Part shown: piece by piece, positions 8,289-16,527 of the stretch
Layout of the letters: each line of letters opens with the position of its first letter
Position numbering within the stretch: the stretch's first letter is position 1
Assembly (NCBI GenBank): GCA_037441565.1
Contig: JBBIRW010000011.1
Location: forward strand, 1-22,273
DNA: 22,273 bases
Direction: 5' to 3'
DNA from: JBBIRW01 sp037441565
GTDB lineage: Bacteria > Desulfobacterota > JBBIRW01
Notes under the pieces: generated by a model
What the model was told of the DNA's origin: nothing
The model's database searches: none
The model's input: only the letters and a program-made list of their open reading frames with translations
Made by a program: the position numbers and the translations under genes

Positions 8289-8576
8289 ATGAAGCTAAAA
8301 CCACTTCAAGACCGTGTAATTGTGAAGCGCATTGAAGAGGAGGAAAAGACGAAAGGAGGGATAATCCTCCCGGATACGGCAAAGGAGAAACCTATCCAGG
8401 GGAGGGTAATTGCAGTTGGTAGAGGGAGACTTCTCAATGATGGGAAGATTCATCCTCCAGAAGTGAAGGAGGGGGATAAGGTACTCTTCGGTAAATATGC
8501 GGGAACAGAGGTGAAGATCGATGGGGAGGAGCATCTTATATTGAGGGAGGATGACATACTTGCCATTATTGAGTAG
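8289..8576 (+). CDS. groES: Co-chaperonin GroES (Cpn10)
   Basis: GroES forms the heptameric lid of the GroEL folding chamber in the cytoplasm. The 95-residue length, the LKPLQDRVIVK N-terminus, the mobile loop with EKTKGGIILPDTA, and the GDKVLFGKYAGTEVK and YLI-like (HLILREDDILAII) end are all typical. AGAAAGGAG precedes the ATG. It is the first gene of the CIRCE-controlled operon, 48 bases ahead of groEL. Confidence 0.98.
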   Translation: MKLKPLQDRVIVKRIEEEEKTKGGIILPDTAKEKPIQGRVIAVGRGRLLNDGKIHPPEVKEGDKVLFGKYAGTEVKIDGEEHLILREDDILAIIE

Positions 8577-8624
8577 GTCTTAGAGTCAGAAACAAAAAAA
8601 TGTTGAAAAAGGAGGTAGATAGAT

Positions 8625-10244
8625 ATGCCTAAGGAACTAAAATTTGAACAGGATGCGAGGAATTTGATCCTGAAAGGTGTCAGCACACTTGCCAATGCGG
8701 TGAAGGTTACACTTGGTCCAAGGGGGAGAAATGTAATTATCGAAAAGTCTTTTGGTTCACCAACAATCACAAAGGATGGTGTAACAGTTGCAAAGGAGAT
8801 CGAACTTGAGAATAAGTTTGAGAATATGGGTGCACAGATGGTGAAGGAGGTTGCAAGTAAAACAAGCGATATTGCTGGTGATGGGACAACTACTGCAACG
8901 ATTCTTGCTGAGGCTATATTCAAGGAAGGGATAAAGCTTGTTGCAGCAGGACACAATCCTATGGATCTGAAAAGGGGGATTGACAGGGCGGTTGAGGAGG
9001 TTGTGAAGGAGCTGAAGAAGATGTCAAAGCCAACAAAGGATCCGAAGGAGATCGCACAGGTCGGAACAATCTCTGCAAATAACGATGAAACAATAGGGAA
9101 CATAATTGCTGAGGCTATGAACAAGGTTGGAAAGGAGGGCGTTATCACTGTTGAAGAGGCAAAGGGAATGGAAACAACACTTGAGGTTGTAGAAGGTATG
9201 CAGTTTGATCGTGGATACCTTTCACCTTATTTTGTGACAGATGCTGATAGGATGGAGTGTGTGCTTGAAGATGCATACATCCTCATCCATGAGAAGAAGA
9301 TAAGCAATGTAAAGGATCTGCTTCCGATACTGGAGAAGATTGCAAAGATGGGGAAACCGCTTCTCATAATTGCTGAAGATGTGGAGGGTGAAGCACTTGC
9401 TACACTGGTTGTGAATAAGTTGAGGGGAACCCTGCAGTGCTGTGCAGTTAAGGCACCTGGATTTGGTGATAGAAGGAAGGCTATGCTTGAGGACATTGCC
9501 ATACTCACCGGCGGTAAGTGCATTGCCGAAGAGCTCGGGATTAAGCTTGAGAATATCGGTGTAGAGGATCTTGGAAGGGCAAAGAGGATCGTTGTTGACA
9601 AAGAGAATACAACAATAATAGATGGTGCTGGAAAGAAGAGCGATATCGAAGGAAGGGTAAAACAGATAAGGGCACAGATTGAGGAGAGCACATCTGATTA
9701 CGACAGGGAGAAACTGCAGGAGAGACTTGCAAAACTTGTTGGTGGAGTTGCAGTGATCCATGTTGGTGCAGCAACTGAAACAGAGATGAAGGAGAAGAAG
9801 GCAAGGGTTGAAGATGCACTTCATGCAACAAGGGCAGCAGTGGAGGAAGGGATTGTTCCTGGTGGCGGGGTTGCCTATCTGAGGTCACTTGAAGCGCTTG
9901 AGAATTTGAAGCTCGAAGGTGATCAACAGTTCGGTGTGGAGATTGTAAAGAAGGCGCTTGAGGAGCCAACGAAGCAGATTGCATACAATGCGGGCTGGGA
10001 GGGCTCAGTTGTTGTTGAACACCTGAAGAAAGAGAAGGGCAATATTGGATTCAATGCGCAGACCGAAAAATATGAGGATATGGTTCAGGCAGGTATAATT
10101 GATCCCACAAAGGTTGTCCGCTGTGCACTTCAGAATGCAGCAAGTGTTGCATCCCTGCTCCTTACAACGGAGTGCCTTGTTGCTGAAAAGCCGAAGGAGA
10201 AGGAAAAAGCCGGTCCACCAAGGGGTATGGAGGATATGTATTAA
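8625..10244 (+). CDS. groEL: Chaperonin GroEL (Cpn60)
   Basis: GroEL forms the 14-subunit ATP-driven folding chamber that works with GroES. The 539-residue protein has the expected landmarks: VKVTLGPRGRNV, the nucleotide-binding GDGTTTATILAEAI, the apical-domain AVKAPGFGDRRKAMLEDIA, and GIVPGGGVAYLR. GGAGG is placed before the ATG. The C-terminus ends in a Lys/Glu-rich stretch and PRGMEDMY, not in the Gly-Gly-Met repeats that most GroELs carry inside the cavity. The operon ends with a strong terminator just downstream. Confidence 0.98.
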   Translation: MPKELKFEQDARNLILKGVSTLANAVKVTLGPRGRNVIIEKSFGSPTITKDGVTVAKEIELENKFENMGAQMVKEVASKTSDIAGDGTTTATILAEAIFKEGIKLVAAGHNPMDLKRGIDRAVEEVVKELKKMSKPTKDPKEIAQVGTISANNDETIGNIIAEAMNKVGKEGVITVEEAKGMETTLEVVEGMQFDRGYLSPYFVTDADRMECVLEDAYILIHEKKISNVKDLLPILEKIAKMGKPLLIIAEDVEGEALATLVVNKLRGTLQCCAVKAPGFGDRRKAMLEDIAILTGGKCIAEELGIKLENIGVEDLGRAKRIVVDKENTTIIDGAGKKSDIEGRVKQIRAQIEESTSDYDREKLQERLAKLVGGVAVIHVGAATETEMKEKKARVEDALHATRAAVEEGIVPGGGVAYLRSLEALENLKLEGDQQFGVEIVKKALEEPTKQIAYNAGWEGSVVVEHLKKEKGNIGFNAQTEKYEDMVQAGIIDPTKVVRCALQNAASVASLLLTTECLVAEKPKEKEKAGPPRGMEDMY

Positions 10245-10263
10245 GATAGATCTGCCCTTGCGA

Positions 10264-10300
10264 AGCCTCGCAGGTATAATACCTGCGAGGCTTTTTATTT
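10264..10300 (+). terminator. Rho-independent terminator of groESL
   Basis: A perfect 12-bp GC-rich stem (AGCCTCGCAGGT paired with ACCTGCGAGGCT, extendable by one A-T pair) with a 3-5 base loop is followed by TTTTATTTC. It starts 20 bases after the groEL stop codon. Confidence 0.93.
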
Positions 10301-10343
10301 CTTGAGCAAGTTCAGGAAAAAGGGATTAATTCTGGAGGCATCC

Positions 10344-10769
10344 ATGATTAGAAAAATACATCACATAGGAATTGCTGTAAGAAGCATCAGTGAAAGTCTT
10401 CCTCTCTATAGAGATGTGTTAAAACTTGACCTTAAGGGAATCGAGGAGGTTAAAGGGGATGGTGTAAAGGTTGCATTTCTTAAAGTAGGGGAAACAAAAA
10501 TAGAACTACTCGAGCCCATTGATAAAGACAGTCCTGTTTCTAAATTTCTGGAAAAAAGAGGCGAAGGTTTTCATCATATCTGTTTTGAGGTAGATAATGT
10601 TAGGAATGTGCTGGAGGGATGTAAAAATTCAGGTATTGTTACAATTGATGAGAAGCCAAGAAAGGGTGCGGAGAACTGCATGGTAGCCTTTCTTCATCCG
10701 AAAAGCTGCAATGGTGTGCTTGTGGAACTGGCAGAGGTAATTATTGACCATGGCGAGGAAAAAAGATAA
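10344..10769 (+). CDS. mce: Methylmalonyl-CoA epimerase
   Basis: The enzyme interconverts (R)- and (S)-methylmalonyl-CoA between propionyl-CoA metabolism and methylmalonyl-CoA mutase. The 141-residue protein belongs to the glyoxalase/VOC fold, with two beta-alpha-beta-beta-beta modules. It shows IHHIGIAVRSI at the start, KIELLEP, FLEKRGEGFHHICFEV, and VAFLHPKSCNGVLVELAE at the end. Probable metal ligands are His7, His78 and Glu128. The ATG at 10344 has GGAGG five bases ahead; a TTG at 10302 in the same frame lies inside the sequence just after the groEL terminator and is unlikely. No mutase gene is in the window. It precedes ffh by 31 bases and may share its transcript. Confidence 0.93.
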   Translation: MIRKIHHIGIAVRSISESLPLYRDVLKLDLKGIEEVKGDGVKVAFLKVGETKIELLEPIDKDSPVSKFLEKRGEGFHHICFEVDNVRNVLEGCKNSGIVTIDEKPRKGAENCMVAFLHPKSCNGVLVELAEVIIDHGEEKR

Positions 10770-10800
10770 TATTTAGTTTTTATTGAGGATTGGTAAAGCC

Positions 10801-12129
10801 ATGTTTGAAAGGATTTCTGAGAAGTTTCAACAAATAATAAGAAAGATATCAGGATACGGGATTCTCAGGGAGGAGAATATAGAGCAGACCCTTCGCGAGG
10901 TCAGAATTGCGCTGCTTGAGGCTGATGTGAATTATAGGATTGTAAAGGATTTTATCGAAAAGGTGAAGTCAAAGGCACTGGGTCAGGAAGTAATGGGGAG
11001 TCTTACCCCGGGGCAGCAGTTTATAAAGATCGTAAGAGATGAGCTTGTTAGTATCATGGGTGATACTGATTCAGATCTGGACCTGAAAGGGAAGGTACCT
11101 GTGGGAATAATGCTTGTCGGTCTTCAGGGATCAGGTAAAACAACCACATGTGCAAAGCTTGCGAAACTCATAAAGGGAAAAGGGAGGCACCCATTTCTTG
11201 TTCCTGCTGATGTAAAAAGACCCGCTGCTGCTGAGCAGTTATTGAAACTGGGAGAAGAGATTGGCGTGCCGGTTTACAGACCATCTCCGGGACAGAAATC
11301 AGTTGAGGTGTGTATTTCTGCCATTAATGATGCACTTTCCATTGGATGCGATATTGTAATCATGGATACTGCAGGAAGGCTTCATATAGATGAAGAGCTC
11401 ATGGAAGAACTGAAAGTTATAAAGATGCAGACAAAGCCGAAGGAGATTCTGCTTGTTGCTGATGGCATGACGGGTCAGGATGCGGTAAATATTGCTATTA
11501 GATTCAACGAGGCGCTGGACATCAGTGGTATTATCCTGACTAAAATGGATGGTGATGCGAGAGGTGGTGCCGCGCTTTCCATAAGGGCAGTCACAGGTAA
11601 ACCCATCAAGTTTATTGGAACAGGTGAGAAACTTGATGCCATTGAGCACTTCTATCCCGACAGGATAGCATCACGGATACTGGGAATGGGTGATGTTTTA
11701 TCACTGATTGAAAAGGTACAGGTTGCTGTTGACGAAAAGAAGGCGCGTGAACTTGAGAAAAGATTAAAAAAGGCTGAATTCACACTTGATGATTTTAAGG
11801 ACCAGATATTATCGCTCAGGAAAATGGGATCCATCGAGGAGATATTGAGCATGATTCCTGGGGTGGGGAGACTTATTCCTGAAAAAAATATTGCTATTCC
11901 TGAAAAGGAACTGGATAGAACATTAGCTATAATCAATTCCATGACACAGCAGGAAAGAAGGAATCCATCGATTATAAATGGCTCAAGAAGATTAAGGATT
12001 GCAAAAGGCAGTGGAACAACGGTTCAGGAGGTAAATAGATTATTAAAAAACTACTTTCAGATCAAAAGGATGATGCAGAAGATGAGAAAAGGTGGTATAA
12101 GGGGGTTAAAGTACCCTTTTAAAATATAA
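10801..12129 (+). CDS. ffh: Signal recognition particle GTPase Ffh (SRP54)
   Basis: Ffh binds signal sequences and 4.5S RNA and delivers ribosomes to FtsY at the membrane. The 442-residue protein has an N-domain, a G-domain with P-loop GLQGSGKTTT (107-116), DVKRPAAAEQL, DTAGRLHIDEEL and TKMDGDARGGAAL, and a methionine-rich M-domain ending in the RNA-binding MTQQERRNPSIINGSRRLRIAKGSG and MMQKMRKGG. The ATG at 10801 gives the usual MFERISEKF start; a TTG at 10783 overlaps the likely GAGG ribosome binding site. No 4.5S RNA gene is seen nearby. rpsP follows 15 bases later. Confidence 0.97.
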   Translation: MFERISEKFQQIIRKISGYGILREENIEQTLREVRIALLEADVNYRIVKDFIEKVKSKALGQEVMGSLTPGQQFIKIVRDELVSIMGDTDSDLDLKGKVPVGIMLVGLQGSGKTTTCAKLAKLIKGKGRHPFLVPADVKRPAAAEQLLKLGEEIGVPVYRPSPGQKSVEVCISAINDALSIGCDIVIMDTAGRLHIDEELMEELKVIKMQTKPKEILLVADGMTGQDAVNIAIRFNEALDISGIILTKMDGDARGGAALSIRAVTGKPIKFIGTGEKLDAIEHFYPDRIASRILGMGDVLSLIEKVQVAVDEKKARELEKRLKKAEFTLDDFKDQILSLRKMGSIEEILSMIPGVGRLIPEKNIAIPEKELDRTLAIINSMTQQERRNPSIINGSRRLRIAKGSGTTVQEVNRLLKNYFQIKRMMQKMRKGGIRGLKYPFKI

Positions 12130-12144
12130 TGAGGAGGTGAGCAG

Positions 12145-12405
12145 GTGCCTGTCAGGATTCGATTGATGAGGATGGGTGCAAAGAAAAAGCCAATCTACAG
12201 GATTGTTGTCGCAGATAGCAGGTCTCCAAGGGATGGAAAGTTCATTGAAAGGGTGGGGTATTATAATCCACTGAAGGACCCTGCGGAGATAAAACTGGAT
12301 GAGGAGAAGGTGAGAAAATGGCTGGAAAAGGGTGCACAGCCTACGGAAACAGTAATGCATATTTTGAAGAAAATGGGTATAATGGGGAAAAATAAGAGGA
12401 TCTGA
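12145..12405 (+). CDS. rpsP: 30S ribosomal protein S16
   Basis: S16 is a small-subunit assembly protein. The 86-residue product begins MPVRIRLMRMGAKKKPIYRIVVADSRSPRDGKFIE, diagnostic for the family, and has GYYNPLKDP and the WL-x-x-GAQPT-x-x-V motif. It starts with GTG at 12145, supported by GAGGAGGTG a few bases upstream. It sits in the classic ffh-rpsP-khpA-rimM-trmD-rplS order. Confidence 0.98.
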   Translation: MPVRIRLMRMGAKKKPIYRIVVADSRSPRDGKFIERVGYYNPLKDPAEIKLDEEKVRKWLEKGAQPTETVMHILKKMGIMGKNKRI

Positions 12406-12454
12406 GAACAGGAAGTTGGTGACATAGAGTAATCAAAAAGCGGGAGGTGTTCCG

Positions 12455-12721
12455 ATGGTTCCTATTGCCCATGAGGATGAAGGAAAAAAATTGAGAGACC
12501 TAATTAAGTTTATTGCACAGGCACTTGTTGATAGGCCAGGGGAGGTTGAGGTATCAGAGGTGGAAGGGGAGAAAACATCTGTTATTGAGTTGAAGGTAGC
12601 AAAGGAAGACCTGGGGAAGGTTATAGGTAAGCAGGGAAAAACAGCACGGGCGATGAGAACTATTCTCAGTGCTGCATCAACGAAGATAAGAAAAAGGGCT
12701 GTGCTTGAGATAATTGAATGA
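12455..12721 (+). CDS. khpA: KH-domain RNA-binding protein KhpA (YlqC family)
   Basis: This small RNA-binding protein has a single KH domain. The 88 residues carry the GKVIGKQGKTARAMRTIL core, with the GxxG loop GKQG at 58-61. The N-terminus (MVPIAHEDEGKK) is about ten residues longer than many relatives, but GGGAGGTG is correctly placed before this ATG. In other bacteria KhpA works with KhpB and affects cell elongation and RNA stability; that role here is inference. It ends just before rimM in the ribosomal cluster. Confidence 0.93.
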   Translation: MVPIAHEDEGKKLRDLIKFIAQALVDRPGEVEVSEVEGEKTSVIELKVAKEDLGKVIGKQGKTARAMRTILSAASTKIRKRAVLEIIE

Positions 12722-12746
12722 TACCCTGAAAGCCCTTAGAGGTTTT

Positions 12747-13256
12747 ATGGATAAGGAATTTCTCCTTGTGGGGAGAATCCTTAAGCCTCACGGGGTAAGA
12801 GGAAAGGTAAAGGCCCGCCGCTATCTGTTATCGCCACACCCTTTTCAGATTGGAAAAGAGGTTTTTCTTAAAGGAAAGGGAGGGGATATTATCGTTCTCA
12901 TTGTGCGGGCTGTTCATTGGAAGAGGGAGGATGTAATTCTTTCCCTAGAGGGGATTGAGAATCGATCCGATGCAGAAAGGATAAGGAATTTTGAGATCTA
13001 TATAAGGAGGAGCGATCTACCGCCGCTTCCTGAAGGGGAGTATTACTGGGAGGATATACTGGGAATGGATGTTTACGATGGGAAAGGAAATTTCTATGGT
13101 TGTATAAGGGAGATATTCCCCACAGGAAGCAATGATGTCTGGGTCTGTGTAAGAGGAAAGGAGGAGATCCTTCTTCCAGCAATTGATACAGTTATAAGGG
13201 AGGTAGATCTCAGGGCGAGGAGGATAATTATAGAGCCTGTTGAGGGTCTTATTTGA
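12747..13256 (+). CDS. rimM: 16S rRNA processing protein RimM
   Basis: RimM helps maturation of the 30S head and contacts S19. The 169-residue protein has the N-terminal LLVGRILKPHGVRGKVKA barrel motif and the C-terminal PRC-barrel segment with EYYWEDILGMDVYD and GSNDVWVCV. The ATG at 12747, with AGAGG just upstream, gives the usual length. A TTG at 12714 overlapping the end of khpA is the alternative and would add 11 residues. It precedes trmD by seven bases. Confidence 0.95.
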   Translation: MDKEFLLVGRILKPHGVRGKVKARRYLLSPHPFQIGKEVFLKGKGGDIIVLIVRAVHWKREDVILSLEGIENRSDAERIRNFEIYIRRSDLPPLPEGEYYWEDILGMDVYDGKGNFYGCIREIFPTGSNDVWVCVRGKEEILLPAIDTVIREVDLRARRIIIEPVEGLI

Positions 13257-13263
13257 GGCACAG

Positions 13264-14001
13264 ATGAGATTTGATGTTGTGACCCTCTTTCCCGGAATAT
13301 TTGAATCACCACTGAAGGAAAGCATACTCAAGATTGCGCGGGAAAAGGGTTATGTTGAGATTGAGGTTCACAATCTGAGAAATTTTACAACGGACAAACA
13401 CAGGGTCACAGATGATTATCCCTACGGTGGTGGAGGAGGGATGGTGATGAAGGTCGAGCCACTTGTAAGGGCAATTGAGGCATTGAGAAGAGAAGAAACA
13501 TACACCATCCTCCTATCTCCACAGGGAAATAGATTTGACTATGAAATGGCAGAGAGATTTGCAAGACAGTCTCACATAATACTTCTCTGTGGAAGGTATG
13601 AGGGTGTTGATGATAGGATAAGGTATTTTATCGATGATGAAGTTTCAATTGGTGATTACATATTAACAGGTGGTGAACTTGCTGCCCTTGTAATTATAGA
13701 CGCTGTAAGTCGGCTTTTACCGGGTGTTCTTGGACTTGAGGAAGGGGCAAGAAAAGAATCCTTTCACTGTGGATTCCTTGAGCACCCTCATTATACAAGG
13801 CCAAGGGAGTTCAGGGGGTTAAAGGTTCCTGATGTTTTGCTATCTGGAAATCACATGGAGATCGAAAGATGGAGAAGGAAGGAGGCATTAAGGAGGACAA
13901 TAAAAAAGAGGCCTGATTTAATCGAGAAGATGAAATTATCAATAGAGGATTTAAAATTGATTGAGGAAATTAAAAAGGAGGGGCATAATCAGGAGGAGTG
14001 A
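13264..14001 (+). CDS. trmD: tRNA (guanine-37-N1)-methyltransferase TrmD
   Basis: TrmD methylates G37 next to the anticodon, using S-adenosylmethionine bound in a trefoil knot, and prevents frameshifting. The 245-residue product has MRFDVVTLFPGIFESPL, YGGGGGMVMKVEPL, LLSPQGNRFDYE, LLCGRYEGVDDRI and the knot motif SIGDYILTGGELAALV. GAGG lies before the ATG at 13264. An upstream in-frame TTG at 13240 is inside rimM and is not needed. rplS begins one base after the stop. Confidence 0.98.
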   Translation: MRFDVVTLFPGIFESPLKESILKIAREKGYVEIEVHNLRNFTTDKHRVTDDYPYGGGGGMVMKVEPLVRAIEALRREETYTILLSPQGNRFDYEMAERFARQSHIILLCGRYEGVDDRIRYFIDDEVSIGDYILTGGELAALVIIDAVSRLLPGVLGLEEGARKESFHCGFLEHPHYTRPREFRGLKVPDVLLSGNHMEIERWRRKEALRRTIKKRPDLIEKMKLSIEDLKLIEEIKKEGHNQEE

Positions 14002-14002
14002 T

Positions 14003-14434
14003 ATGAGTAGCACAATGGATATTGTTGAAAAGGGAATGATGAAAAGAAAGATCCCTGAATTCAGATCCGGGGATAAGGTGAGGGTGTATACAAGGGTAAA
14101 GGAAGGGGACAGAGAGAGGATTCAGGCCTTTGAAGGTGTTGTAATTGCGAAGAGAAACGCAAGAAACAGGTCAACATTCACTGTAAGAAAGATCTCCTAT
14201 GGTGTGGGAGTGGAAAGGATTTTTCCGCTTTATTCACCATCCATTGAGAAGATCGAAGTGTTACAGAAGGGGAAGGTCAGGAAGTCAAAGCTGTACTATC
14301 TCAGAGACCTCAAGGGAAAGGCTGCGAGGCTTGAGTATGAGAGGGCAGGAATACCTATTGCTGAAGAAGGGGAGACTCCCGCAGTATCCACTGAGGGAGA
14401 GGGAGCAGAGGGTGAAGGGGAACTCAAGGATTAA
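14003..14434 (+). CDS. rplS: 50S ribosomal protein L19 with acidic C-terminal tail
   Basis: L19 sits at the subunit interface. The 143-residue protein has the family core from GDKVRVYTRVKEGDRERIQAFEGVV to VRKSKLYYLRDLKGKAAR. Most bacterial L19 proteins end soon after that point. Here about 30 more residues follow, rich in Glu, Gly and Ala and strongly acidic. AGGAGGAG precedes the ATG at 14003. The coding sequence for the tail overlaps the likely start of rnhB, so the extension may have arisen by read-through into the neighbouring gene. Confidence 0.96.
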   Translation: MSSTMDIVEKGMMKRKIPEFRSGDKVRVYTRVKEGDRERIQAFEGVVIAKRNARNRSTFTVRKISYGVGVERIFPLYSPSIEKIEVLQKGKVRKSKLYYLRDLKGKAARLEYERAGIPIAEEGETPAVSTEGEGAEGEGELKD

Positions 14435-15047
14435 CACCCCCGGCTTTTTCCCTTTTGAAGATGAAATAAGGAAGATGGGTTTTGCTTTTATTGCTGGTGT
14501 TGATGAAGCGGGGAGGGGTCCACTTGCGGGACCTGTTGTTGCATCAGCTGTTATACTCCCATACGGATGGAGTGACCCGGATGTTGCTGACTCAAAGACA
14601 ATAAATGAGAAGAAAAGGATGTGTGTTTATGAAAGGATCATGCAGAAGGCCATATCTGTTGGAGTTGGCGTTGTTTCAGTTGAGGAAATTGATAGGATAA
14701 ATATCTACAGGGCATCTCTGAAGGCGATGTTGAAAGCGATTAAATCACTATCAGTTGAGCCAGATTACATCCTTATCGATGGAAAAGCACATGTTGATAT
14801 ACAGATTCCACAGAGATCCATTATAAGGGGCGATAGGTACTGTTTGAGTATTGCGGCAGCATCAATCATTGCCAAGGTTGAGAGAGACCTAATAATGGAG
14901 CAGATTCATAGGGAGTTTCCGCAATACAATTTTAAGAAGCATAAAGGTTATCCCACTTCAGCGCATATTCTTGCTATCAAAAAGTATGGACCGTCTCCAT
15001 ATCACAGGAAGAGCTTCAGACCAGTAAGTGAATTAAAACTACTTTAA
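14412..15047 (+). CDS. rnhB: Ribonuclease HII
   Basis: RNase HII nicks RNA in RNA:DNA hybrids and starts removal of misincorporated ribonucleotides. The protein has GVDEAGRGPLAGPVV with catalytic Asp31 and Glu32, ADSKTINEKK, ILIDGKAHVD, IRGDRYCLSIAAASIIAKVERD, and HKGYPTSAHILAI near the end. The start is uncertain. GTG at 14412 gives 211 residues, overlaps rplS by 23 bases, and keeps a PFEDEIRKMGF lead-in that relatives also have. ATG at 14475 would give 190 residues but cut off that lead-in. The frame is open much further upstream only because it runs through rplS. Confidence 0.93.
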   Translation: MKGNSRINTPGFFPFEDEIRKMGFAFIAGVDEAGRGPLAGPVVASAVILPYGWSDPDVADSKTINEKKRMCVYERIMQKAISVGVGVVSVEEIDRINIYRASLKAMLKAIKSLSVEPDYILIDGKAHVDIQIPQRSIIRGDRYCLSIAAASIIAKVERDLIMEQIHREFPQYNFKKHKGYPTSAHILAIKKYGPSPYHRKSFRPVSELKLL

Positions 15048-15054
15048 CTTAAAT

Positions 15055-15429
15055 ATGGAAAAGAGGGAAGTCGGTAAGAAGGGTGAGGAGTTAGCTTTAC
15101 TTTTTCTCAAGGAAAAAGGCTATTTAATACTGGAAGAAAATTTTAGATCACCATTTGGAGAAATAGATATCATTGCAATGGACAGAAGGAGTTATGTATT
15201 TATCGAAGTGAAAATGAGGAAGAGTCAACAGTTTGGCTCCCCTCTTGAATCTGTAACAGCAAAGAAACAACAGAGAATTATAAGAACAGCATTGTTCTAT
15301 TTAAAGAAGAAGGGTCTGCGTGATGTTCCTATTCGTTTTGATGTTGTCTCAATTGAGGAGGATGGAAAAAATCACCACATAAGGCTCCTTAAAAATGCAT
15401 TTGAGGCAGCTGGAAACTTTTCTTATTGA
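15055..15429 (+). CDS. yraN: YraN-family (UPF0102) nuclease-like protein
   Basis: This family has the restriction-endonuclease-like fold and unproven function, usually next to rnhB as here. The 124-residue protein has GKKGEELALLFLKEKGY, then FGEIDIIA with Glu36 and Asp38, and the FIEVKMR motif with Glu51 and Lys53, the conserved acid/lysine residues of the fold. The end (IRFDVVSIEE) is also typical. It starts eight bases after rnhB, with no strong ribosome binding site. Its stop is one base from the stop of the convergent phosphofructokinase gene. Confidence 0.92.
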   Translation: MEKREVGKKGEELALLFLKEKGYLILEENFRSPFGEIDIIAMDRRSYVFIEVKMRKSQQFGSPLESVTAKKQQRIIRTALFYLKKKGLRDVPIRFDVVSIEEDGKNHHIRLLKNAFEAAGNFSY

Positions 15430-15430
15430 T

Positions 15431-16462
15431 TTAGCCAAAGAATATACTTGCAATTTCATATATTCTCATATCCACCTTTTTAAGTTCTGATACCGCATCC
15501 TCTATATCCACAGCAACTATATCATTCCCCTTGAGAGCAGCCATCTTTCCATACTCACCCTTGTGCACAAGATCCATAGCAAATACACCAAATCGTGTTG
15601 CAAGTATTCTATCGTAAGCGGTTGGTGATCCACCCCTTTGAAGATGGCCAAGCACTGTTACCCTTGTTTCCCAGCCAAGTCTTTTCTCTATTTCCTTTGC
15701 GACAAGGTATCCAATACCTCCGAGACGAACGTGTCCAAATTCATCTCTCTCTTCACTCAGAGTTATCATATCCTTTTCCGGAAATTTTACCCCTTCAGCA
15801 ACAACAACTATGCTGAAATGCCTCCCCCTGTGAAGTCTTTTAAGGAGGAGATTGCATACAGCATCTATATCTATGGGTATCTCGGGAATCAGGATAACAT
15901 CGGCACCACCTGCGAGGCCAGCATATGTTGCTATCCACCCAGTATGTCTTCCCATCACCTCAACAACCATAATCCTCTCATGCGATTCAGCGGTAGAGTG
16001 CAGTCTATCGATGGCCTCGGTTGCAATTGAAACAGCTGTATCAAAACCAAATGTGAAATCAGTTGCCTGAAGATCATTATCTATGGTCTTTGGAACACCA
16101 ACGACCGGAATACCCTTTTGATAAAGCTTGTTTGCAACCCCAAGTGTATCTTCACCACCAATTGCTATCAGTGCATCAAGCTTCCAGTTTTTGAAATTAT
16201 CCATCAGCTTCTGTTCCCCACCTTCGATTTTGAATGGGTTTGTTCTCGATGTGCCGAGTATTGTTCCTCCCAGATGGAGGATACCTGTTACGGATTGTAT
16301 GGTTAACGGCTCCATCTCACCATTTACAAGTCCTCTCCAGCCTCCCTTTATTCCTATAATTTCATAGTTACCAAGCTGATACGCCCTTTTTACAACTGCC
16401 CTTATGACAGCATTGAGACCAGGGCAATCGCCTCCCCCCGTTAATATGCCGATCCTTTTCAT
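15431..16462 (-). CDS. pfp: 6-phosphofructokinase, predicted pyrophosphate-dependent
   Basis: The enzyme phosphorylates fructose 6-phosphate to the 1,6-bisphosphate. The 343-residue protein has ILTGGGDCPGLNAVIR, GGEDT (102-106), PKTIDND (124-130), MGRHTGW and LGHLQRGGSP. In ATP-using enzymes such as E. coli PfkA, the positions of Asp105 and Lys125 are both glycine (104 and 124). Asp plus Lys at these places marks the pyrophosphate-using branch, in which the step is reversible. The second of two consecutive ATG codons (16462) is chosen because AAGGAGG is then four bases away. It is divergent from the DCC-protein gene. Family certain; phosphoryl donor predicted from residues only. Confidence 0.93.
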   Translation of the reverse strand: MKRIGILTGGGDCPGLNAVIRAVVKRAYQLGNYEIIGIKGGWRGLVNGEMEPLTIQSVTGILHLGGTILGTSRTNPFKIEGGEQKLMDNFKNWKLDALIAIGGEDTLGVANKLYQKGIPVVGVPKTIDNDLQATDFTFGFDTAVSIATEAIDRLHSTAESHERIMVVEVMGRHTGWIATYAGLAGGADVILIPEIPIDIDAVCNLLLKRLHRGRHFSIVVVAEGVKFPEKDMITLSEERDEFGHVRLGGIGYLVAKEIEKRLGWETRVTVLGHLQRGGSPTAYDRILATRFGVFAMDLVHKGEYGKMAALKGNDIVAVDIEDAVSELKKVDMRIYEIASIFFG

Positions 16463-16527
16463 CATGCCTCCTTTTTGGATTTTATTCTTATTTTATTCCA
16501 TCATTCCTTTTTTTAAAGGGGGGTGCA

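Noticed and set aside
8450..9148. A 232-residue open frame on the minus strand opposite groES/groEL
   Set aside because: It is antisense to two certain genes, has low-complexity Ser/Phe/Ile composition and no family; the regular codon pattern of groEL keeps the opposite frame open.
9222..9824. A 200-residue minus-strand frame inside groEL, with two more overlapping ones
   Set aside because: Antisense shadows of groEL, Leu/Cys/Ser-rich, no start signal and no recognisable domain.
10245..10343. Extended start of methylmalonyl-CoA epimerase at TTG 10302
   Set aside because: It would begin two bases after the groEL terminator and lacks a binding site; the ATG at 10344 has GGAGG and gives the family's normal start.
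14199..14411. Upstream extension of the RNase HII frame through rplS
   Set aside because: The extra 71 residues are an out-of-frame reading of the certain L19 gene and match nothing in RNase HII.
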